From assembly GCA_026873275.1 (NCBI GenBank), contig JANTUC010000010.1, forward strand, positions 496,001-560,000: a stretch of 64,000 nucleotides of DNA, read 5' to 3'. A program made the translations under genes and the position numbers. The stretch's first letter is position 1. Every line of letters begins with the position of its first letter. The DNA comes from Pseudopithomyces maydicus. Lineage: Eukaryota; Ascomycota; Dothideomycetes; Pleosporales; Didymosphaeriaceae. The notes below the pieces were generated by a model. It searched no databases. It had not been told where the DNA came from and saw nothing but the letters and a program-made list of their open reading frames with translations. Of this stretch, positions 22,907 to 34,180 are shown piece by piece.

Positions 22907-23658
22907 TGTATCAGCGGACATGCTTTACTAACGTAGCTGCTATTTCCTTTGCCGGATACTTTGATCGCACAGCCAAATCATGGGGGCGTTAGGAGCACTT
23001 TGCGTTGGCGGAGTTATTGCTTCGGACCGCCATGAACTCGCATACAGGCTTGAAAGCCACCCACGGCAGCGAGCACGGCCTTCATCCCAACATGATGTCC
23101 TACGCTTGGTCTGCCCACTCTCGATCCAGACGCGGTGTTCGATAACGTGTAGAAACGGACCATTAGAGCAGTGTGATTTTAACACCGACATACACCCGTT
23201 ATACAGGGAATTTGGGTCGATTGGAATTATTTGAGCATAGTGTCTGTGGATATTGCATCTCACCTTTTACACTGTTCATACTGTGCATACATTTCACTTT
23301 CGGGGTCTTGTTCCTTTAAAGCCTCACAATTCCTGTACAAGTAACGCTATTTTTTTTATTGCAGTAGCTTTTGCTCTGCCCTACCGGCTTGCCCGGGTGA
23401 TAGATATATTATTCATTTTAAGCACTGAGACTCGAGTATGACTATGCGGCTACTTGCACTGTTTGATGATTCCATGCTTCCATGCATGGATCATGCCAAG
23501 TCGTGCCGATCTCCGCCTGTGCGTCATGCATTCCAGGGCTCAGCCTTCCCAAGCTTTAAGCTACCCACACAGCATCGTCACCCCACCACAGCTCACCACA
23601 GCTCACCCACGACTCTTCGACACAACGCAACTGCTCAATTGCAGTCGAAGAAGCGACA
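22907..23658. other. Intergenic, about 750 bp
   Basis: 3' region of the ubiquitin-fold gene and promoter of the next gene. T-rich around 23340-23360. No gene supported. Confidence 0.5.
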
Positions 23659-24882
23659 ATGGTGCTCCAGGACATAGAGGCATCTCAAGACACCTCCACT
23701 GACAACCCATCTCCCTCCGACAATGACGCCTACAACTCTACAGCGCGTTCTGGTCCCTACTACGATGCCACCCGCCTGCCGCAGCCGATACCCATCCTTG
23801 GACCTTTCATAGGCTTCTCAAGCACCGTCCTCCGTTTCAAAACCGATCGGACGCTTAAATTTGCCGAGCAGAAACTCCACCGACCGTTGTCCACTGAAGA
23901 GGCGCAAGCTCTGGCAGGCCACCTGTACCAGCTCGAACAAACCAAGTCATACTTTACCGCCGCAGGTTCTGGGTTTGGCGCATGGAGATGGTATAATACA
24001 TTTGCGGAAAACCGGTACCCGCTGTACAAACCAAAGCCTGGGGATTGGGATCCAAACAAATTCTTGTTGTTCAAGGGCACCAACGCCCATCTTGCGCGAC
24101 ATGCGTGGCGAGGATTCGTCTATGTATACGTGGTAGGACAGCTTGGAAAACTAGTCGGGCAAATCATTGCGCAGCCTATGGCCGCACAGGCCTCGCAAAA
24201 TGACCCGGTACTGGCGCAATTTAGCACAGACTTGCATAACGCAGTTGCTTCTGACACTGCGCGTACAAACAATAGGACAGCACGAAGTAGTGCCGACGAA
24301 AGAAGAGCTGCATGGGAGGAGGCTGCGAGGGCTCGCAATGCTGAGCGTTCCACCAAAGGGGAGCCTGCGCCCGTGCCGTGGAACGTGCGGAAGCCCACCC
24401 CCGCTGATGATGACATGTCTCCTACCGCAGGTAACGAACCGTGGCCCTCGTCTTCAGACAATGCTTGGGGTAGCGAATCCTTCTCTTCCGACTCTGTCCC
24501 CAATGGCCAGCGTCAAGAATCCATGAATGATTCCAATCCGCTATCAAGGAGGCCGTCCCGCCGAGATGATGAATACGATGCATCACCTACCGGGGGCATA
24601 CTTCAGGACGAAGCGCATAATCGGCCGAAGCCTGGAGAGTCAGCATGGGACCGCCTACGTCGTGGGGGTGCGCCGCCACCCCAAGGACTGCCTCCATCGA
24701 TGAACAGACGCCAGCCGCCCCACCAGGAGCAGAGAGAAGGGTCTACATTAGGGGACAGCTTTACGTTCGTGGGCTCAGATGAGGAAAGAAATCAGGAGAG
24801 GGAGAGGGCACAAAGAGAATTTGATGCGAGGATCGAGCAGGAGCGGCAGGGAAAAGACTTCAACGAGGAGAAGAAGTGGTAG
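23659..24882 (+). CDS. Conserved fungal protein of unknown function, 407 residues
   Basis: Single exon, not recognised by name. The N-terminal half looks structured: LPQPIPILGPFIGFSSTVLRF (about 40-60), a helix LSTEEAQALAGHLYQLEQTK, then FGAWRWYNTFAENRYPLYKPK and a hydrophobic HAWRGFVYVYVVGQLGKLVG (about 148-167) that could be a membrane or amphipathic segment. The C-terminal half is disordered: Ser/Pro/Asp-rich, with a SAWDRLRRGG motif and a highly charged coiled-coil-like end (EERNQERERAQREFDARIEQER). The layout suggests an organelle-membrane protein with a cytosolic tail. Similar proteins occur across Pezizomycotina as far as I recall, without an assigned function. Confidence 0.75.
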   Translation: MVLQDIEASQDTSTDNPSPSDNDAYNSTARSGPYYDATRLPQPIPILGPFIGFSSTVLRFKTDRTLKFAEQKLHRPLSTEEAQALAGHLYQLEQTKSYFTAAGSGFGAWRWYNTFAENRYPLYKPKPGDWDPNKFLLFKGTNAHLARHAWRGFVYVYVVGQLGKLVGQIIAQPMAAQASQNDPVLAQFSTDLHNAVASDTARTNNRTARSSADERRAAWEEAARARNAERSTKGEPAPVPWNVRKPTPADDDMSPTAGNEPWPSSSDNAWGSESFSSDSVPNGQRQESMNDSNPLSRRPSRRDDEYDASPTGGILQDEAHNRPKPGESAWDRLRRGGAPPPQGLPPSMNRRQPPHQEQREGSTLGDSFTFVGSDEERNQERERAQREFDARIEQERQGKDFNEEKKW

Positions 24883-25289
24883 ATCCGAGGAAGAGCTGAA
24901 AGCTATCAAAGTTCAGAACTTTAGGCATACGAGCGATTTTTCCCATGTTGGAGGTCAAACCGCCCCTCGCACCTTGTAAAAGTAGTTTTGGTATGTAAAA
25001 CATAGTTCTTATATCTTACGGTCTCGTTGGCTCCTTGTTTGTTTACTTCGGATTCCAGCCTTTCTAGCTGTCGAGGTTGAAACGCAGAGATTTTGACCGC
25101 AAACCACTTAACCTCCTTGCTCCATAGCCAGCTCTACTTAACCCAGTAGGATAATGTATCTTGCGCACTCGCCGACGTCTCTCTGTTCCCGTTCCAGAAG
25201 CGCTTGAGTCTATCCTTGCCAGCCAACGGTTGGCTTCACCGCGCGCCCAACGCGTCCAGCAAAGCGTCGAGTGAAAGCACCCCTAGGCT

Positions 25290-25296
25290 TATATAA
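25290..25296 (+). promoter_or_regulatory. TATA-like box before the zinc-ribbon/F-box-like gene
   Basis: TATATAA, about 300 bp before the start codon and just before a CT-rich initiator-like stretch. Distance fits if the leader contains the proposed intron. Confidence 0.35.
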
Positions 25297-25522
25297 GCAC
25301 CACACATATCCAATATTTGTTTGGGTGGTGTTTACTCGCAGGCAGCTCTCTTCACCTGAGCAGCTCGTCTCTCTCTGCACTTAAATAGCAGCGCCCCGCG
25401 CGCTCCGTTTGCCGTCGCTGCTCCGCTCACCACACTCCAACCACACGCGCGGCACTGCTACGCACGACCCGCAGATCACCAAGAAATTCACTGCTCGTGC
25501 CATATCGTATATCAAAACAGAG

Positions 25523-25572
25523 GTAAGTTCAACCCGCCTTTTAAGGCCGCGCGACATGTTTGCAACCAGCAG
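25523..25572 (+). other. Possible 5' leader intron
   Basis: AG|GTAAGT donor and CAACCAGCAG acceptor 50 bp apart, in the untranslated leader of the following gene. No clear CTNAY branch point, so only tentative. Confidence 0.3.
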
Positions 25573-25594
25573 ACGCTGATCGATCAGTCCTGAC

Positions 25595-28305
25595 ATGGTG
25601 GTACCCCAGGTACGCGCCTTCCCAGCGTGGTGGGATCCGGGCAGCGACTCCAGTACGCCAGAGAGCGCCTCCGAAACAGATCGGAGCTCGATGGCCGGAA
25701 AGCGCAAGATATCGGGAGACAATGAATCTCCTCGCCGCGAGAAGTATTCGCGTAGTGCGGCCGTCCCATTCGACGAGCTCGAGAGCATGGGCCGGCAAGA
25801 GGTAAGCATACACGATTATAGCGTCAGATCGTCTGGCAAGTTGTGGCGGCGCAAGCGATTAATAGCAAGGATGAACCGTCGTGCCGGCAAGTCGCCTGGG
25901 GACAATCCGTGGTACCAACAGGCTCGATATCGATACGGTCGATACCGACAGGCTCAGTATTCCCGACAGCCATGTTGCCACGCGCCGGAACTTCTTGAAG
26001 GCGGCGGAATGATAGGCTGCTTCAACTGTGGCAAACACATCGAATCCAGTTTCATGGTTGAATTGGCTGACACGAGATCGTACCAGTCTTCTCCAGAACT
26101 ATGTTTCGAGCCGGATCAAGAAGTTGGGGACGACGACGAGTTGTTGAGCGACCGCAACCATGGTGTAGCCCTCGGCCGCAACAATGTGGGCCTACAGCTA
26201 GCTCAGACCCACGATAACACCTCCCTACCAGCGTGTCAGTCTGATAAAGACAGCCTAGTCCAGCAGCCGGCTCTTTCTCTCCCAAAGATGTGTTGCAAGG
26301 CGCCGGATGTTGTTGAGGATGAGCTTGGACAATCCTGTGCTAATTGTGGAGAGTCTTTCACTGATAACATGCTCGGTGGACGCTCTATCACAGATACTTT
26401 CGTCAATTCTCAGGCTCTCTCTGATCCGGAGTACGATATACAGAGTGAAGATATGTCAGAAGGCGGAGTTTTCATTCCAATGTCTACCCCAGAGTCTAAG
26501 TTCGACTGTTGCGACAACCCGGAATATTTCGACCTTGGCGAAGGAAAAGATGAAGACGTGCAGTGCCTTAATTGTGGCGCCAAAATCGATTCGCCTGTTC
26601 AAGATCAGACCGTCATTGTACCTACTGGAGAGGATGCCCTTTCAGCTACGGTGGATTCCGTCATGGATGCCAATCCAGACGACCACAGATCGCCCCCTTG
26701 CTGTACCAACCCGCATGTCCTTCCTGATCTCGCAGCTGCTATTCTCATATGCTTCAATTGTGGCGCCACTCCCAAGCCACCCAATGTGCTCGCTAACAAG
26801 AAAGGCAAAGAACCGGCAGAGCCTGACCAAGGATTGCCAGCAGAGGATCGTGTTTTCTACAAGTTTCTGGCATTTCCCAAGGAGGTCCGCAAGCACATCT
26901 ACAAGATGATATTCCAAAGCGATCGTCCCATCCGTCCACATCTCTGCAACAAGAAGTTTATCACCAAGCATAGCAGCAAGACTGCTAAAGTTATTCGATT
27001 TCATGATGACAACCGAGAAGGACACAACACTGTCTACGAATCGCTCGCTATCACTCGCGTTTCGAAACAAATTCGCGCGGAAAGCTTGCCCGTCTTCTAC
27101 GGCGCGAACACGTTTGATACTGTGGCCGATACACCAACCTACTTCTTGAGGCTTCAGCAACTCGGCCGCTTTGACATGATACGCAACGTTAACTTCGGAG
27201 TACAGCTCTGGAATTCTCCCGATCACTCGCAGAAGGTGCTGAGAATGCTGCTGCAGAATCTCGCAGACCAGAAGGCATTTGAGAAGCCCCACCTGGAGAA
27301 GCAAGGAGAATTGGCACAGCTGGAACGCACGTGTCGAAACCAGATCAAGGCGTTCGAAAAGCGGAATCGTGCCAATGAACTGATGTTCGAAGAGCTTCCT
27401 ATGACATTGGGCAAGCCTTTCATGTTGGGGGATGACCCTGTTGTGAGGAAATACAAAATCCTCTCACCTTATTCCACTGATCCGGGCCCAAGCGACTTTT
27501 CCAAGATATCTGCTCAGCCTCTGTCCCGTAAATCCAAATCACGCTCGGTTGATACAGGCCTAGGCGGCAAGATGGGGGCTGCGTTGAAGGGTATTTTCTC
27601 ACGCTCGTGCTCTACCGATCGACCAGCACCGAAGAACCCTCGCGACTCGCTGGGATCGGCATCGCTAGATCGCTCCAGGCCGCTTTACAATGGTAAAAAC
27701 TCCACTTCGCCAAGCTGGACTACTCGAAGCGACAGCTCGCGATCTTCCAGTTCATTCCTTTACAATTCCAAAAACTTGTCTCTTCCGTTCCTGGCCAATC
27801 CGGATCGCACGAAGTTCTTCACCAACGACGTTACGGTCCTCAGGTCCCACCCCTCCATCTCATGGGCGGCTTGGAACCTGAATTCCTCGTCCTCCGCATG
27901 CTCTCTGCCGCTTTCAAAGGCGGAAATTACAACCGTAAGCTCGTTCTCCACGTTCCTGTCGCCACTCTCTTTGATGAATACCTTGGCCTGAACTACTTCC
28001 CCTCCGTTTGCGAAGGCCTCGGCATCCAGCTGCAACTCGTGGCGGGTCGTGAGCTTGAGACCTCCGGCTCGGTATTCACCTTGAGCTGGCACCAGAAGTT
28101 CCAGAAGAAGGACTTCACGGAGGCGACAACGGCCAAGGGCGGCGAAGAAGAGCACAAGATACTGACGAAGCGAGTGCAAGGCTTGTACCCGGACATTGAG
28201 CGTGTTCCGCGGCCTAGCAAGCGTACTTATTATCGACAGTACTGTAAGAGTGATGATGGACTCGAGTGGTTCAGCATCGATACCGCTGGTGGGGGTCTTT
28301 TGTGA
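25595..28305 (+). CDS. Protein with four CC...CxNCG repeats and an F-box-like fungal domain
   Basis: Basic N-terminus, then four spaced modules of the form CC-x2-P...C-x-N-C-G at residues 127-145, 233-251, 305-327 and 369-389, each able to bind zinc through four cysteines. Then comes FYKFLAFPKEVRKHIYKMIF with VSKQIRAESLPVFYGANTF, the common fungal F-box-like/2EXR-type pattern. The first frame is coding to about 27440 and stays open to 27991. The C-terminal part (KLHFAKLDYSKRQLAIFQF onward, ending SIDTAGGGLL) is in another frame to 28305. Two explanations fit: one base missing in A5 at 27695-27699, or an intron 27443-27714 (GTGAGG donor, CCAAG or later AG). The start could also be the ATG at 25691 region (MAGKRKIS). 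Role unknown; perhaps a zinc-dependent adaptor. Confidence 0.72.
27695..27699 (+). other. A5 homopolymer at a frame switch
   Basis: One more A would turn GGT AAA AAC into GGT AAA AAA CTC and join the N-terminal frame directly to KLHFAKLDYSK. The alternative is a 272 bp intron ending here. Confidence 0.5.
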
Positions 28306-29116
28306 TGCGTCCGTTGCGCCTGCTATCGCCATTCGTTGGTTTATCTGACTTGAGGGGCGAACAGATAGTAGGCACGCACATCACAATCGGGTACACATCT
28401 TCGGTATACACGATGCATCCTCTTACATTTCTCTTTCTCTGGACAAACGGCGTTTTGTTTAGTTTCCTTTCGGCATGTACTAAGCGACCTGATCTTCAGA
28501 TCGTGGTGAACAGCTGAAATTTGGGTATCAAGGTGTTTTCGAATGGCTATGTCGAATGCGCACGCTCACGTTGCGGGGCTTAAGCACAGCCCATTCTGGT
28601 ATACGAGGTAACTATCGTGGCAGATTTGAGGTTCCCATCTCAATGTATGCTGCGAGGACATTAGGGGTGCACATTTTCTTTGAGCGGATAGCCAAGTAAT
28701 GTGGGGATCTTTATGCCCGTTGATCGATATGTAGTGTTCGTCACGAAGCAATAAATTCCCCACCCCCTTACGAATACATTGTTCTATGCTTAATATGTGA
28801 TCTGTGATGAGAAGCTATCGGGAACCCGCGCACGTTAGCATAGTCAAGCTGTAAACATCAACACCCATAAGTCTCGAGGCCCATGTATTTGCACGTGCGC
28901 AGTAAGACAGGGCTCTCCGCCTAAGTCGCTCTTGCCCCAAATGATCGAACTATCTCTTTGCGTCACCACCTGCACGAAAAAGGCTTCTCTGCTACGGTGT
29001 GGCTGAATCAACCTTCCCTCTAGGGTCTCACTTACTCTTGAGTCGATCTCGTAACACAACTCAACAAGAGCGCCACCAAAAGGTTTCTTCACGCCCAAAC
29101 CGTCCAATCAACCACG
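28306..29116. other. Intergenic, about 810 bp
   Basis: 3' region of the zinc-ribbon gene and promoter of the secreted-protein gene. Nothing recognised. Confidence 0.5.
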
Positions 29117-29849
29117 ATGCATTTCCGCTGCTTGATTGCCGCACTCGCCCTACTGTGTGGTTTTGCGGCCCCCATTGCGGTAGCTATTCCCGCTACCGCC
29201 CCAGCCACAGCCTCCGTGCAAACCAGCGGTGTCGCCAAGTTGCTCGTGGCCCCTAGGCTCGGGCGCCCCCTCCAGACTACAAGCAGAAGCGTGACGAAAA
29301 CAAATGGGTCTTCGGAAGCTTCCAGACGAACGAAGGAGAGTGCAAAGAGCGCGGGAAGTGCCAAATGTGGGAACCTATCGATCCAAATGGACGCCCGCAT
29401 CCTTGGTGCCAGACCTTCTCCGGCTCCAATGGATACACGCCGTTGCAACAACCTACGATCGAGTCTGCGCGTATCAATGAGATCAAGGATAAGGTATCGG
29501 ACTTTCCTCAATGGGTTTGCTTCTTTTACAAGTGTGTCTCTTCGTTCATTTATACCTAGGTTCTTTTACTAACACCTGCAGCAACTTCGACTGTGACCCA
29601 AGCAAGGACAAAGACTCTGCAGGCCGCGGTTCAGGATTCATGACTGATAAAGGACCTGGGGGCGGCAAAGACGTGAGCTTTACCACGACAGTAGGTGGCA
29701 ATCGGATAAACTGGTTCAAGTCTTATGGCTGTATGCTTTATGACGACGCGCCTTTCGAGGATAAGACGACGACTGGAAAGGCGGCAGAGAAGATGGCATC
29801 AATTGGAATGCAAGATCTCGGGAATGTGGGTCAAGTGTCAGAACGTTGA
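29117..29849 (+). CDS. Secreted cysteine-containing protein (effector-like)
   Basis: MHFRCLIAALALLCGFAAPIA is a signal peptide. The mature region in a second frame reads YKQKRDENKWVFGSF, then GECKERGKCQMWEP, HPWCQTFSG and FPQWVCFFY. After an intron (29532-29581) it continues NNFDCDPSKDKD...WFKSYGCMLYDD. The 3' exon junctions are clear: 29257-29531 and 29582-29849. The first intron is ambiguous: donor at 29180 (77 bp, GTAGCT) or 29216 (41 bp, GTGCAA), both ending at 29256 and both in frame; I prefer the longer, giving 201 residues. About seven mature cysteines. No family recognised. Size, secretion and cysteines fit a candidate effector or host-induced secreted protein, but that role is inference. 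Confidence 0.65.
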
Positions 29850-30431
29850 ACTAGGGACCCTACACTTGCTAGTCGCTGGGTAGGCTACTAATTCTTCTGT
29901 ATCCGACTCCTGGCCTTTCTGCTCGGTGTTTCGAGTAGCATAGCCAAGAAGTGGTAGTATCGTGGTCAGCGGCATACGGGAAACCATGATGTGTAGCCAT
30001 TTTCAATAGAATATGTTCTCTAATCTCCATTATCAAAAGATCTCGTAGCCATCAAGAGCAGTATTGTTGGGAGCGCTTAGTTATGATAGCAAATCGCTCA
30101 GAGTGGCATGAACCAACCAAGTAAGCCCACACACCTAGGTCTTTAACTACCAAACAAAATCTAATTGATTCAGTGCAGATCGAGGAACTGGTAGCGATAG
30201 ATGTGAGAGCAATTCGTGCTATGCTTGATTCAGTATAGTGGCAGGACCTACTCACCAATCCATAAACTCCGTAACTTCCGTAACTGCCGCTCCTTTACCA
30301 TAATTTCCATCAATAATTCCCGCTTATAACCTGGATCTCAAATCGATACTATCAAACCCTCTAAATCAAACCCACAATCTTGCTCAAAGTTTCACTTGCC
30401 CTCTAAAACTAACGTCCGAAAGTCTCACATC
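29850..30431. other. Intergenic, about 580 bp
   Basis: Promoter region of the Zn2Cys6 gene; moderately AT-rich. No other feature. Confidence 0.5.
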
Positions 30432-32518
30432 ATGAATGCACCCGGGAGTTACGCCAAATACGCATGCGACGCATGTCGCACCCGGAAGGTAACTTGTTCG
30501 CGTGAGCAGCCAAAGTGCGCTCGATGCAAAGATCATGGAAATCTAGACTGTTCATACTCGCGTTCTGGGGTCCTTCGGCGGAATCGGAAGCGTAGGACAC
30601 CTGGAACAGCGATACCGGCTCGTGTCGGGCAACAAGATACTGCCTCCCGGGAGCATGATGCACCGTGGCCGCCGTCGCAGGTGATTTCAAAGCCCCAGTT
30701 TGTGTCGAGTTCGGTGCTGATGGTGGTTAGGCGACGGTTGTTGAGCGGTTAGAGCAGCTGACGGGGACGCAGCACGCGTCGTTTCGAGACCTTGCTGCAC
30801 TGATGGGAGAGTATCATATCGCATGGCAAGATACAAGTGCTTTCGATGTATTGGCACAATGTTCTGAACCAGAGTGTCATCGCTTTACCGAGGAGGAAAG
30901 GCGGGCTTGGATCGATGGTATGTTTCTTGCAATGTCCTTGAAGATTGTGCTGACTTGTTGGAAGTTATGATCGATTCGTTTCGTCAAGAAAACATGATTG
31001 ACACAAGATCTATACCACAGGAGGTGATAGATATTATGGCTGCCTCATCTCAGCTCAACCAGAAATGTGAGAGGGCGTGGTGGGTTATGTTATACAGCAT
31101 CGCGTTAAAGAATAATCCTGTTACCGAGGATGTTACTCATATTACCAACAAACTGAAAGGCAATCTTTGGTCAGCATTTAACGACGTAAGATTTGTCCTC
31201 CAATCCAGCATCTTAAATGCTGAGGCCTTAATCGTAATGGCTCTCTCAGCGGAAGCAGTTCTATCGCCACAAGCATGCTGGTCGCTAATAAGTAAAGCAT
31301 GCGCCATGCTCATTGATCTCGGTGTAGGTAGGTCGCCGTAGACTACATAGTATAGCTTTCTATCTTACCATCATCCCAGGAACCCATGGCCAAGTTGATC
31401 CTGTGACCAAACGGAAGCGCGATGCCCTTTTCTGGCGTCTATCTTCCAAGGAAAAGGCCATGTCTCTCATCCTCTCCAAGGCTCCAATATTTCAGCGCGA
31501 ACTCACCAAATCAATGACTCTACCATCACTAGAGGACCTTTTATCCAACTGTCCACGCTACCCAACCGACGGTATGCCAGTCCTATTCGAAGCTCATTAC
31601 GAACACCAAATGGCGTTGCTATCGCGCATTCAGATAGATGCATGGCATTGCCTACCTGGGCAAGAATCACAGAGCGTACCTAGGGTACGCAAAGATCTAG
31701 AAACATGGTACACACATGCTAAAAAGGTAAATCTTTGTCTGCTCCTTAAGACCCTTTCAAAAACTCATACAGTAAACAGATCCTTGAAGCCTCTGCCTTC
31801 ACCGAGAAACCGCTTCTCAGCGCCCATGGCCTTGCACGCATGGAGCTGATGCTACAAACGCTGCCGTTCCGTTTTTACCACCTCGATATCGTGCTCAAAG
31901 TAGCGTCGAAAGACCTAAGAGCTCAATGCGTGGGCCCTGCACAGGAGCTACTGAGCCTACTTCCTCGCTTGAGCGAACTCCTGGCTAACTGCGAGGGACT
32001 ATCGATATGTCTCTTATGGGAGTGGTTACATTATCCGATGATTGCTTTTGGGGCATCGTGGAAACAGGTCATATCTCGTGGCGTGGGTGAAGGGGAACCG
32101 ATTGAGAAGATCTTAGAGGTAAGATGTTGTTCTGGTAGTGCTCTTGGGAAGACAGAATGCGCGCTGATACGATGGATAGCTTTTGGACAATGTTCCCAAG
32201 TTTCTGAAGACACTCGAGCCTCGTAACCCCATGGCGGGAAAGCTACAAGTCCTAGCAGAGAAGATTATCTACCATGCGAAGAAAATATATCGTTCGAGTT
32301 CACCTCCGGATGACCAAGAGCCAGAAAACTCAACTCACGGAACTGTCAGTGGCGAGGAAGTTTTCAGCGAAACACAGTCTGAATCACAGTTCGATATACC
32401 AAGTGCTCTGACAGAAACGACGTTAGAGGAGTCACTGGACGGTCTGGCGCCATTGCCAGACAATTTTCTGTTTGACCCTACGTTCGATTGGTTTACGTGG
32501 GGCGATCAACTACTCTAA
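30432..32518 (+). CDS. Zn2Cys6 fungal transcription factor
   Basis: Six exons join in frame: 30432-30680, 30731-30917, 30965-31327, 31380-31726, 31780-32118 and 32180-32518, giving 607 residues. Introns are 47-61 bp. The N-terminal binuclear cluster has Cys at 12, 15, 22, 29, 32 and 40 (C-x2-C-x6-C-x6-C-x2-C-x7-C), followed by a basic linker RRNRKRR, so it binds DNA in the nucleus. A short linker VVERLEQLTGTQ may dimerise. The middle (ALFWRLSSKEKAMSLILSKAP) matches the fungal-TF middle homology region. The C-terminus is acidic and hydrophobic (LEESLDGLAPLPDNFLFDPTFDWFTW), a likely activation domain. It is not adjacent to an obvious target cluster; nearest are the secreted protein (upstream) and UMP1 (downstream). 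Confidence 0.9.
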
Positions 32519-33160
32519 AAAGAACCAAGTCAATGTCTCATATTCAGCCTTTATTGGGTTACTTGGCCAGAAATTGGGGATTAGAATAACAGGCATCGAA
32601 AGGCAATATGAACTCAGCTGAGGATCATGCTCAAATGGGAAGTCCTGCCAAGGTGTACCTAGGGATTATGATGTGACGTAAACCAGTGAAGATCAAAGAA
32701 CAGATTAGTGGGTAGATACCAGCTCAACATTAATGCTTAGCTTCTTGTGTGGAGAAGAGTGAAGGGCCTCATATCGCCTTGTCTTGGTTCGCTTGTTTGA
32801 TGGGGTGCCTGAACGTGAATGTAAATAATTGACTAAGACACATGTATCTCATATTGTCAAAGGCCATAAAGCCTATGGAGCTTCACAATCACACTGGCAA
32901 TATATTCTTCACCAAACGAAACAAATCATCTGCATGAACATGTATGCTTAAACATGTGCTAAAGATTTGTCGTAATGCGTGTAATTCTTAAACGCCCCCA
33001 TGAATGGGTCGCTTGTTTGGTCGCGGGATCTGCCGGGCTTCTTCGCTGGCCCCTACATCTATGATTTGTCCAAGCCACTAGGCCGCCCATTCGAAGGACC
33101 TGAAACTCGGGCTAACATCTTCCAACAACCATCGCTTTCGTGCGTCATAGCCAAGGGTAT
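32519..33160. other. Intergenic between convergent genes, about 640 bp
   Basis: 3' regions of the Zn2Cys6 gene and UMP1. No coding or repeat signal. Confidence 0.5.
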
Positions 33161-33798
33161 TTACCAGTTCATCTTGAGCTTCGCCTCCATCTCGGTGTGG
33201 AAGCCGGGAACCTCGCGGAGCTCGTTTCCTGCATAAAAATATTAGCTGGAATCCAAATAGGTCGAGCCATTGGTCCACAAGTAGTCTGTTGTGTCCTTGC
33301 CCTCTTCCAAATCGGTGACTTACCGGTGAACACATCCTCCCATCCAATCTCGCAATCCCGACCCTCAAGAATATCTCGGTGCACACCCGCGGTTCCTCCA
33401 AGAACAGCCGGCTTCCACTCGCCCTCCTTCACAGTCTTAAGCTCCATTCCCCTTCGGATCGGCTCTGCGATACCGAACTGGCGCCTCAGCATCTCCATCT
33501 TCAGCTTGTCCTGAGTTTCGCGCCACTGCACGAGGCGGGCCTCGAGAGGATGTGCGGACTGGAGTTCGACGGGCTTGGTCGATGAGGATGCGGTGGCGGG
33601 CGCGGATGTCTGTGCGAGGCGGGAGCGGAGAGTGTCGTGGAGGCCGGGCGCTGAGGGGGCAGAGGTCTCGGGGGCAATGGATGTGGCATGCGCTTTGGCG
33701 GGAACAAAACGGAGAGACTAGGTATGTGAGTAGTTGTTATATATTGTCGAGTTCCCCATGCTGTGCATGGGTATATGGTGGGGATGCGGGCATACCAT
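33161..33798 (-). CDS. UMP1: Proteasome maturation factor UMP1
   Basis: Exons 33798-33796, 33717-33324 and 33228-33161 give 154 residues. The first coding exon is only the ATG; the 78 bp intron follows at once (ATG|GTATGC...ACCTAG) and the second exon starts SLRFVPAKAHA. The core has HPLEARLVQWRETQDKLKM, LRRQFGIAEPIRRGMEL and GIGWED-like EIGWEDVF, which are diagnostic of UMP1/POMP. The C-terminus after a 95 bp intron is ELREVPGFHTEMEAKLKMNW. UMP1 is a chaperone that holds two half-proteasomes until the 20S core closes and is then the first substrate degraded. It acts in cytosol and nucleus. Single-copy housekeeping gene. Confidence 0.94.
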
Positions 33799-34180
33799 GG
33801 CGGCGGAATTAGGGAAGTTTGTCGGCGTTGGCGATATACTTGTCTTTCTGAAGGCAGCTCAAGTTACGGTCGAGGTTTAAGGGCTAATAAGTTGTCCGGG
33901 AGCCGTGAAATGTGTGATGCTTCCAGAATTCGTGATTGTATAGCTACAGGTGGAGGTGCTGTTGTAGCTTAGGCTACGAGGTGACGCGCTGCCTAGCGCC
34001 TTGGCATTGTAGCTTTCCAAAAAGGAAGGCGGTGAATGCTTGGAGTATAAGTACCTTGAATTTATGATAGTAGAGGTTGTAGTATGACTAGACATACACT
34101 ATACGGTTTCATTATATCAGAGAAAAATCAGACTCTGAATTTCGTAGAATATAATCTTTACACCAGAGTGCATCCGTCTC
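33799..34180. other. Intergenic, about 380 bp
   Basis: UMP1 promoter and 3' end of the DUF92 gene. No further feature. Confidence 0.5.

Larger units (their letters stand above)
24883..25594. other. Promoter and leader region, about 710 bp
   Basis: Separates two plus-strand genes. Holds a TATA-like box, a CT-rich stretch (25345-25380) and a possible 5' leader intron, listed separately. Confidence 0.5.

Noticed and set aside
22232..22921. Minus-strand 229-codon frame
   Set aside because: Antisense to all exons of the ubiquitin-fold gene, with glycine and leucine runs produced by the complementary Pro/Gln codons.
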